Source of the DNA: Arenicola marina
Taxonomy: Eukaryota; Annelida; Polychaeta; Arenicolidae
Length of the DNA: 64,000 nt
Direction of reading: 5' to 3'
NCBI GenBank assembly: GCA_964019135.1
Contig: OZ025252.1
Location: 10,308,823-10,372,822 of the forward strand
Shown here: positions 23,631 through 32,383 of the stretch, piece by piece
How positions within the stretch are numbered: position 1 is the stretch's first letter
Layout of the letters: each line of letters begins with the position of its first letter
Program-made: the position numbers and the translations under genes
Notes under the pieces: model-generated
Databases searched by the model: none
Told to the model about the DNA's origin: nothing
The model's input: only the letters and a program-made list of their open reading frames with translations

Positions 23631-24417
23631 TAAGAAATGACCACCAATATGGCCATTGCTTACAGGGGCCGGTACACTGGCAATAGGTGCGACGTATGAC
23701 AACCGCCTCTGATTGGTGAATGACGTTGCTGCGCGTGTAGCCAATGGGATTCAAGGCTGCTACTCAGTGTTATTGTTCTCGCCAAGTGATACACAGTCTC
23801 GATAACATATATATATATATGAAAGAAATAGAATGACCGCAACGTACTTCGCACTTTGTTTATGAGCCTTAAAATTATAAACGAAAGCGACGTATTTCAA
23901 GTAGGCGTCAGTTATGTATAGCGATATAGCTCAATACTTGGCCCTATGTTACCCGTTAATACACGCGCAACATTTCGTTTGTATCCATACTTACACATTA
24001 TATATAATACTACCATTGTGATGAAAGATTATTTCGCTGATTTGAGAAACTGAGACCGAAAAGAGTCTGTGATGAGGGTGGAGGTAAAGGGGGAGGGGGG
24101 GGGGTATAAATGGTACAACTATAAGACATACAGTTTGCCAACGGAAAAAACGTGGTGACTTCTGCGACCAAGAATCGTAGTGCTGGCATGGCAGCAATTT
24201 CTGGTCTTGTTGAACCCGTTTCAAGGTTTGAGGGGATCATATTGCGGCTGCTCATACAGCCAGTCTCCACGTACACTGATTATTTTGGTAAATATCTTGG
24301 CCACATTGCCTGACTGTGTGCATGTAACAAATAGTACCTCTGTAACAAATAGATACATTTTAACGGCTATGTGCAGAACAGCGATGCCCATATTGTGTGG
24401 ACGTAGTAGACACAGAC
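23631..24417. other. Single-copy spacer, no gene recognised
   Basis: Contains an AT dinucleotide run at 23,806-23,820 and a G-run at about 24,089-24,104 directly followed by TATAAA at 24,105-24,110. The TATAAA could be a core promoter element, but no coding sequence follows before the 46-bp array. Confidence 0.6.
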
Positions 24418-25466
24418 ACACTTGCCCCACACAGTATGCCACCAGTGTATTATACACACACACACTTTCCCCACACAGTATGCCACCAGTGTATTATACA
24501 CACAGCCACACTTGCCCCACACAGTATGCCACCAGTGTATTATACACACAGCCACACTTGCCCCACACATTATGCCACCAGTGTATTATACACACAGCCA
24601 CACTTGCCCCACACATTATGCCACCAGTGTATTATACACACAGACACACTTTCCCCACACATTATGCCACGAGTGTGTTATACACACAGACACACTTTCC
24701 CCACACAGTATGCCACCAGTGTATTATACACACACACACTTTCCCCACACAGTATGCCACCAGTGTATTATACACACAGCCACACTTGCCCCACACAGTA
24801 TGCCACCAGTGTATTATACACACAGCCACACTTGCCCCACACATTATGCCACCAGTGTATTATACACACAGCCACACTTGCCCCACACATTATGCCACCA
24901 GTGTATTATACACACAGACACACTTTCCCCACACATTATGCCACGAGTGTGTTATACACACAGACACACTTTCCCCACACAGTATGCCACCAGTGTATTA
25001 TACACACAGACACACTTTCCCCACACATTATGCCACCAGTGTATTATACACACAGTCACACTTTCCCCACACATTATGCCACCAGTGTATTATACACACA
25101 GTCACACTTTCCCCACACATTATGCCACCAGTGTATTATACACACAGTCACACTTTCCCCACACATTATGCCACCAGTGTATTATACACACAGTCACACT
25201 TTCCCCACACATTATGCCACCAGTGTATTATACACACAGTCACACTTTCCCCACACATTATGCCACCAGTGTATTATACACACAGACACACTTTCCCCAC
25301 ACATTATGCCACCAGTGTATTATACACACAGTCACACTTTCCCCACACATTATGCCACCAGTGTATTATACACACAGACACACTTTCCCCACACATTATG
25401 CCACCAGTGTATTATACACACGGACACACTTTCCCCACACATTATGCCACCAGTGTATTATACACT
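24418..25466. repeat. 46-bp minisatellite (about 23 copies, some of 44 bp)
   Basis: Unit landmarks are TGCCACCAGTGTATTATACA, then CACAG, then CACACTTGCCCCACACA (or TTTCCCC). A six-unit block of 274 bp is duplicated: the rare CCACGAGTGTG variant occurs near 24,667 and 24,941, exactly 274 bp apart. After about 25,020 nearly all units are CACATTATG plus TTTCCCC forms, a homogenised run. Each unit holds a near-palindrome, GTGTATTATACAC. Confidence 0.95.
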
Positions 25467-25479
25467 AACAACTTAAATG

Positions 25480-26866
25480 CTGTGCACTCCGCTTGATTCT
25501 GTTTGTCCGTAAAAAAGTTGCAATTAACTGAAGTTGCGATTATCCGAAGTTGGCGACTTTGACGGGTCAGAATATATTGCATTTACATGTGTGTACGTGC
25601 ACACGTGTTGGGTGTATATACACTTCAGATACACGTGTTGGGTGTATATACACTTCAGATACACGTGTTGGGTGTATATACACTTCAGATACACGTGTTG
25701 GGTGTATATACACTTCAGATACACGTGTTGGGTGTATATATACTTCAGATACACGTGTTGGGTGTATATACACTTCAGATACACGTGTTGGGTGTATATA
25801 CACTTCAGATACACGTGTTGGGTGTATATACACTTAAGATACACGTGTTGGGTGTATATACACTTCAGATACACGTGTTGGGTGTATATACACTTCAGAT
25901 ACACGTGTTGGGTGTATATACACTTCAGATACACGTGTTGGGTGTATATACACTTCAGATACACGTGTTGGGTGTATATACACTTAAGATACACGTGTTG
26001 GGTGTATATACACTCCAGATACACGTGTTGGGTGTATATACACTTCAGATACACGTGTTGGGTGTATATACACTTCAGATACACGTGTTGGGTGTATATA
26101 CACTTCAGATACACGTGTTGGGTGTATATACACTTCAGATACACGTGTTCGGTGTATATACACTTCAGATACACGTGTTGGGTGTATATACACTTCAGAT
26201 ACACGTGTTGGGTGTATATACACTTCAGATACACGTGTATACGCTAACCATTCAATATAAAACACAACTTTTCGAATTCGCCATGATCGTATAATGAAGC
26301 CGTATTTGGTGTCTGAAGACTTTATAGGCGACAGCAGCATCTCATATGTTATCACGTCTCACATCACCGCGAGGAACAGACAACCCCGAAACAAAGGGAA
26401 TAGACACATTTCATTGCACATGAAGCTTTCATGCATGTTGCAATGAATTTGACATAAACAACATCTCAAGTTCTACCATCTTCATGATCAAAGGGAGGAC
26501 CCGAACAGTGTTCAGGTTGCCGGGCAATGAGGTGAGGCACATTACAACATGGCCGCACCCATCAATTCCTGTGTTCTAACATGCCACACGTTGCTCAATG
26601 CCAATCACCGAAGAGACTACACTCATGACAAAGCCTGTGGCCTGTGTTCCCTGGTGCAGACTGTTAATCCGGCGATAACAACAAAGTTATACAGGTGTCA
26701 AAGTGTCCGTTGATAGCGCATTATCTCTATATGCCTTCTAACGACGTCTAGATTCGGCCTCGAATGTTGCAATTAGCCGAAGCTCCCACCCATTTTCAGG
26801 CAAATGTGTGTTGCGATTAAGTGGATTTGCGACTTACCGAAGTGCGATTAAGTGGCGTGCACTGTA
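25480..26866. mobile_element. Candidate non-autonomous pogo-like (Tc1/mariner superfamily) element containing a minisatellite
   Basis: The left end reads CTGTGCACTCCGCTTGAT from 25,480. The right end, on the other strand, reads CAGTGCACGCCACTTAAT from 26,864 inward and is followed by TA, the duplication expected for Tc1/mariner elements. The left side lacks an adjacent TA. A 16-bp subterminal motif of form TTGCRAYTANCYGAAG occurs at 25,518, 25,534, 26,767 and 26,827, with partial forms near 26,811 and 26,843. Such TTGCGATTA/CCGAAG motifs are typical of pogo/Tigger ends. No transposase is present. About 640 bp of the interior is the 30-bp minisatellite. The family is inferred, and the subterminal motifs being direct rather than inverted is odd. 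Confidence 0.45.
25600..26242. repeat. 30-bp minisatellite (about 21 copies, very homogeneous)
   Basis: Unit landmarks are ACACGTGTTGGGTGTATATA followed by CACTTCAGAT. Copies differ at only a few bases (TTAAG, TCCAG, a TATATAT variant and one TTCGG). Each unit holds two perfect palindromes, ACACGTGT (with the CACGTG E-box) and GTGTATATACAC. The 30-bp length keeps all frames open on both strands. The array lies inside the candidate pogo-like element. Confidence 0.97.
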
Positions 26867-27191
26867 GATCATTTCCCTACAAAATATTTAAACACCTTTC
26901 TCAGGGAAACAAAATGAGTTACTTTAAGATTGATCTCAGGTTATATCCATGTATTGAAATTTGCATAAAAAATTCAATTAATTCTCTGTCTATTATGGGT
27001 ATGTCATGCTTGTTGGGATTACACTCTTCACCACTGTAGCTTTAGTTTAGGTTGACCTAACCATTTCTTAAATAAACTAAATAAACTGTGGATTAGAGAC
27101 CGATGCACACATGCCACACGTGTTCCACCCTGCTACATCCACTTCCTAAAGTCACGGAGCGACAATGTGTACAAACACTTTGATGACAACG

Positions 27192-27389
27192 GTAGCCATG
27201 GTGACAATACAGCAATGGTGACATCAGTGGACCTGGCAGTATAAAGCTAAAGGCAGCGGCGGTAACATTTGGATAACAGTAATATAGCCATGGTGATGAT
27301 GCAATAATGCGAGGCGCAATGGCCCTAGCAACCATCGAGATACAGATAACGGCGGCAACAATTGGATTACAGTAGTTGCCATGGTGACC
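27192..27389. promoter_or_regulatory. Cluster of RFX (X-box)-like palindromic motifs
   Basis: GTAGCCATGGTGAC (27,192-27,205), TAGCCATGGTGAT (27,285-27,297) and GTTGCCATGGTGACC (27,375-27,389) resemble the RFX half-site pair GTNRCC-RGYAAC, with one mismatch in the right half. AGCAATGGTGAC at 27,211 is weaker. They may instead be relics of a decayed minisatellite. Confidence 0.25.
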
Positions 27390-27664
27390 GTACGACAAAG
27401 GTGACAACAATATACCAAACAATACCATAGCGACAGGTAAGGGCGGTAAAAAATGCCTGACAGACAGGGGATGGTTTCACTAAACACACTTACTATGGGC
27501 TCACCCCCTACCCTTTTAACGAGGATACCCTTTTTCAATGCTAACTGTAAGCCATATTAACATTACATACTTCCTAGGTTTCTATGTATATCTATGCGTG
27601 CCTCGATCAAGTCGTAGATATCTTCGTACGTGGGAAGATTGTTAACTTTTCAGGTCAACCTGGA

Positions 27665-27765
27665 GTTCCAAAATTCATTCAATATATCCATGACATCAAA
27701 ATTTTAAAATCGCCTCAAATTTCAAAGGATGCTTGGCACCTTGAAAAGATTGAATGATTTGGAAC
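27665..27765. other. Foldback (imperfect inverted repeat, about 100 bp)
   Basis: GTTCCAAAATTCATTCAAT at 27,665-27,683 pairs with ATTGAATGATTTGGAAC at 27,749-27,765. Inside, TTTCAAAGG pairs with CCTTGAAA. The structure could be a small foldback element or a hairpin RNA precursor; the sequence alone does not decide. Confidence 0.55.
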
Positions 27766-28754
27766 CCCTCGGTTTACTGTTCACAATGCATAGGGCATTA
27801 TAATGCGAAGTAATGACGGTGTACGACACAACAATAGGTTTGTTATGAACGCTTACATCAAAACCACCATTCCCATTTGTTCAATTTTTGTCATATCAAA
27901 TTGATAGAAGTCATTACCTTTCTCATCGGTAATTGTTTCACTTCCGGCGTTTACGGACGCGGTACAGAGGCTCGTTACAGTACGATGCTTTACAAAGGGA
28001 GGAAGGCCTCGTGAAGGACACGTGCAATGGTTGCCCGAGCCTTATATGAGGGTGTAGGAGCGACGTGTACCGCGCGGGGTGGGGGGGGGGAGGCTGGGCA
28101 GGGAGGCACAGGGATCCAGATGTACAGTGGTCATCCCAGGGTGTCTCACCCCCGACACCCCGACACCCCCGACACCCGTGAGGGGCCAGCCGTGGGGATG
28201 GCACCCCGCGCCACACCAAGACAGCTGCGACCTTTGTCAGCCATCATGACACATTTGTCTTGCGACACAAGTAACCATTGTTGTCCGGGGAGACCCGGGC
28301 TACCTGGACACCGTGTACGAGCTACACGGCAGGCTTAATATTAGGCATGTCCCTTTGGTTTTTGTAACATCTGTGTCAGACCTTTCGCTCAGCCATTGTC
28401 TTGTGAAGCCCGTCGAGCGGGAAGCAAAAGAAGCGCGTTCATCCAGTTACCCCACGTCCCCTGCTCCCCCCCGCCCCCTCCCCTTCCACCCCCTCCCCCC
28501 ATCGCATCATCCTCCTCCTCCTCCTACCACCTAACTAACCCACCTGAGGTCCATATTCGTGTTCAGCTAGCACTCCCCGATAGCGAGAGAAAAACACGTC
28601 ACTAATCTTTTGCTGTATTTAGAAAATGGTATAATATTTTTATTCTTATTTCCGGCGACTAAAGAGGTTACAAGTAACAGCGAGTGCGGCCAGGTATGGG
28701 GCCAAAGTGGGAAGGGTGGCAAGCCAGGCGAGGGCAGGGGTGAGGGTCGGGGGT

Positions 28755-29640
28755 GGCCACAGCGGGGGTGGGTACGCGGCTGAGGGGGAGGCGGGAGAGG
28801 GGAGGGGTACGCGGCGGAGGGGAAGGCGGGAGAGGGGAGGGGTACGCGGCTGAGGGGGAGGCGGGAGAGGGGAGGGGTACGCGGCGGAGGGGGAGGCGGG
28901 AGAGGGGAGGGGTACGCGGCGGAGGGGAAGGCGGGAGAGGGGAGGGGTACGCGGCTGAGGGGGAGGCGGGAGAGGGGAGGGGTACGCGGCGGAGGGGGAG
29001 GCGGGAGAGGGGAGGGGTACGCGGCGGAGGGGAAGGCGGGAGAGGGGAGGGGTACGCGGCTGAGGGGGAGGCGGGAGAGGGGAGGGGTACGCGGCTGAGG
29101 GGGAGGCGGGAGAGGGGAGGGGTACGCGGCGGAGGGGAAGGCGGGAGAGGGGAGGGGTACGCGGCTGAGGGGGAGGCGGGAGAGGGGAGGGGTACGCGGC
29201 GGAGGGGGAGGCGGGAGAGGGGAGGGGTACGCGGCGGAGGGGAAGGCGGGAGAGGGGAGGGGTACGCGGCGGAGGGGAAGGCGGGAGAGGGGAGGGGTAC
29301 GCGGCTGAGGGGGAGGCGGGAGAGGGGAGGGGTACGCGGCGGAGGGGAAGGCGGGAGAGGGGAGGGGTACGCGGCTGAGGGGGAGGCGGGAGAGGGGAGG
29401 GGTACGCGGCTGAGGGGGAGGCGGGAGAGGGGAGGGGTACGCGGCTGAGGGGGAGGCGGGAGAGGGGAGGGGTACGCGGCGGAGGGGAAGGCGGGAGAGG
29501 GGAGGGGTACGCGGCGGAGGGGAAGGCGGGAGAGGGGAGGGGTACGCGGCTGAGGGGGAGGCGGGAGAGGGGAGGGGTACGCGGCTGAGGGGGAGGCGGG
29601 AGAGGGGAGGGGTACGCGGCTGAGAGGGGGGGGGAGGGGA
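28755..29640. repeat. 35-bp G-rich minisatellite (about 25 copies)
   Basis: Direct units marked by GGAGGGGTACGCGGCTGAGG (or GCGGCGGAGG) and GGCGGGAGAGG, nearly pure G/A on the plus strand apart from TACGCGGC. Three subtypes (CTGAGGGGGAGG, CGGAGGGGAAGG, CGGAGGGGGAGG) alternate irregularly. Each unit carries several G-runs able to form quadruplexes. The C-rich strand has no stops in any frame, giving Pro/Ser/Arg-rich open frames of 333-364 codons that overlap each other and are not considered genes. Confidence 0.96.
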
Positions 29641-29908
29641 GGAGCACGACGGGCGCAACACAACTCGACTAGGCTAATGGCCGACACCACGACGTGCATG
29701 CGCGGTGACGCCACGTAGTCCGTCAACTGTTGCTAATGATAACGCCAAGGCTAGCATGTGGGGGTAAGATAGATGGGAAAGAGTTCTGGGGGCGAGACTG
29801 AGAGCGAGAAGGGCGAGAATCTCGTGGCCCGTGACACCCTCTGCATGCCATGGCCGTGGTTCCCCGAGCGGCGGCGCCTGGAACCAGACCGGCCACCACA
29901 CCACGCCA
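29641..29908. other. Short single-copy spacer
   Basis: Nothing recognised. The right end (29,883-29,911) resembles the sequence bordering the far side of the next array. Confidence 0.6.
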
Positions 29909-30806
29909 CACAACCTGCGACTGGCCGGCCCGGCCACACGGCCAGCGACTGGCCAGCCCGGCCACACGACCAGCGACTGGCCAGCCCGGCCACACGACCA
30001 GCGACTGGCCAGCCCGGCCACACGACCAGCGACTGGCCACACAGCCAGCCCGGCCACACGACCAGCGACTGGCCAGCCCGGCCACACGACCAGCGACTGG
30101 CCAGCCCGGCCACACGACCAGCGACTGGCCAGCCCGGCCACACGACCAGCGACTGGCCACACAGCCAGCCCGGCCACACGACCAGCGACTTGCCAGCCCG
30201 GCCACACGACCAGCGACTGGCCAGCCCGGCCACACAACCAGCGACTGGCCACACGACCAGCGACTGGCCAACCCGGCCACACGGCCAGCGACTGGCCAGC
30301 CCGGCCACACGACCAGCGACTGGCCAGCCCGGCCACACGACCAGCGACTGGCCAGCCCGGCCACACGACCAGCGACTGGCCACACAGCCAGCCCGGCCAC
30401 ACGACCAGCGACTGGCCAGCCCGGCCACACGACCAGCGACTAGCCAGCCCGGCCACACGACCAGCGACTGGCCAGCCCGGCCACACGGCCAGCGACTGGC
30501 CAGCCCGGCCACACGACCAGCGACTGGCCAGCCCGGCCACACGGCCAGCGACTGGCCAACCCGGCCACACGGCCAGCGACTGGCCAGCCCGGCCACACGA
30601 CCAGCGACTGGCTAGCCCGGCCACACGACCAGCGACTGGCCAGCCCGGCCACACGACCAGCGACTGGCCACACGACCTGCGACTGGCCAGCCCGGCCACA
30701 CGACCAGCGACTGGCCAGCCCGGCATATGACCAGCAACTGGCCAGCCCGGCCACACGACCAGTGACTGGCCACCACACCATGCCACACTGGCACCAGACC
30801 GGCCAC
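29909..30806. repeat. 28-bp minisatellite (about 30 copies)
   Basis: Units marked by ACCAGCGACTGGCCAGCCCG followed by GCCACACG. Interspersed longer forms carry GGCCACACAGCCAGCCCGG (near 30,034, 30,154 and 30,379); the first two are 120 bp apart, so a four-unit block was copied. CAGCGACTGG is a hairpin-prone half palindrome. Open frames on both strands reflect the lack of stops. Confidence 0.95.
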
Positions 30807-31221
30807 ATGGTACCACCCTCGTAAAAAAGGAGAGGGGGGCAAGAAATCAAGACAATGAGTTGTACAAAACGCAAGGGGGCACATCCAAAAACACACACAT
30901 CCGAAGGCGTTATGTCGGCGGCTCGCGCATCTGATGGCGCGAGCGTCGACTCGTGTGTCATGGCCCCAGGGCCTCTGGCGAGGTGGGGGGGGGGGCGGGT
31001 GTTACCTACCGCAATTCCCTACCCTACAACTAAGTCCGCGTGCTCCCCGTGTACAGGTGGGCATTCCCCAGGTGAGATCCACAACGACACATTACGTGAG
31101 AGCCACAAACCCTCATATCCGTAGTCCTGGTCATGTCAGCGCCTGGCCCAGGGGACAGGCACGCGACGGGCTCATTTCCTGCCGCTACAACCAGAGCGAC
31201 CCCTAGCGGGGTAAGAGTGGC
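30807..31221. other. Single-copy spacer, no gene recognised
   Basis: GC-rich sequence with a G-run near 30,986-30,996. Short open frames only. Confidence 0.6.
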
Positions 31222-32112
31222 CACTGTTGTCACCGACTTCTTGGCGTCACCTCTTCAATGATAACCTGTTATCATCACCTCTTAACGTCACCCAATCAAT
31301 GATAACCTGTTGTTGTCACCTCTTAACGTCACGCCTTCAATGATAACCTGTTATCATCACCTCTTAACGTCACCCCTTCAATGATAACCTGTTGTTGTCA
31401 CCTCTTAACGTCACCCCTTCAATGATAACCTGTTATCATCACCTCTTAACGTCACCCTTTCAATGATAACCTGTTGTCATCACCTCTAAACGTCACCCCT
31501 TCAATGATAACCTGTTTTTGTCACCTCTTAACGTCACCCCTTCAATGATAACCTGTTATCATCACCTCTTAACGTCACCCCTTCACTGATAACCTCTTGT
31601 CATCACCTCTTAACGTCACCCCTTCAATGATAACCTGTTGTTGTCACCTCTTAACGTCACCCCTTCAATGATAACCTGTTGTCATCACCTCTTAACGTCA
31701 CCCCTTCAATGATAACCTGTTGTTGTCATCTCTTAACGTCACGCCTTCAATGATAACCTGTTATCATCCCCTCTTAACGTCACCCCTTCAATGATAACCT
31801 GTTGTCATCACCTCTTAACGTCACCCCTTCAATGATAACCTGTTGTCATCACCTCTTAACGTCACCCCTTCAATGATAACCTGTTATCATCACCTCTTAA
31901 TGTCACCCCTTCAATGATAACCTGTTGTCATCACCTCTTAACGTCACCCCTTCAATGATAACCTGTTATCATCACCTCTTAACGTCACCCCTTCAATGAT
32001 AACCTGTTGTCATCACCTCTTAACGTCACCCCTTCAATGAAAGCCTGTTGTTGTCACCTCTTAACGTCACGCCTTCAATGATAACCTGTGGTTGTCATCT
32101 CTTAGCGTCATT
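31222..32112. repeat. 41-bp minisatellite (about 21 copies)
   Basis: Units marked by AACGTCACCCCTTCAATGAT and AACCTGTTNTCATCACCTCTT. Three subtypes differ after AACCTG (TTATCATC, TTGTTGTC, TTGTCATC); the first part tends to alternate TTATCATC with TTGTTGTC, a dimeric 82-bp order. The TTATCATC subtype makes an inverted GATA pair, TGATAACCTGTTATCA. Confidence 0.95.
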
Positions 32113-32383
32113 CTTCTTGCAGTACACTTGGTAATGGATTAAACCTTGTCAGCAACTTTCAACTTTGAACATTATTTATTTAGGGCAAGTTGGCAGTTTG
32201 GCTCTTGTTACAAGAAATGAATACATTATGTTCATATTCAGGTGACACACGGCATCAAAGGCTAAATTATGATGACATAGCACAGATGACTGTTGCAAGA
32301 CATGTATATGCAATTAGTACCTGAAGAATAACTGTTTTTCAGCGGAAGTTAGTTGTAGTAGCCGTAGTCTGTAGTAAAAAAAT
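32113..32383. other. Short AT-rich single-copy spacer
   Basis: No gene, RNA or repeat recognised between the 41-bp and 27-bp arrays. Confidence 0.6.

Larger units (their letters stand above)
26867..28754. other. Single-copy spacer, no gene recognised
   Basis: AT-rich at 26,870-27,080 and 27,540-27,950; degenerate GCCATGGTGA-type repeats at 27,185-27,400; a foldback near 27,665-27,765; a G-run near 28,078-28,090; and a pyrimidine-rich stretch at 28,440-28,530. No open frame with recognisable domains was found. Confidence 0.65.

Noticed and set aside
27046-27061. TTAGGTTGACCTAACC as telomere sequence or a nuclear receptor site
   Set aside because: A single copy only, not tandem TTAGGG, and the spacing does not fit known receptor palindromes.
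28567-29726. Proline/serine/arginine-rich open frames of 333-364 codons on the minus strand
   Set aside because: Three overlapping frames are open at once through the 35-bp repeat, as expected for a C-rich strand with no stops.
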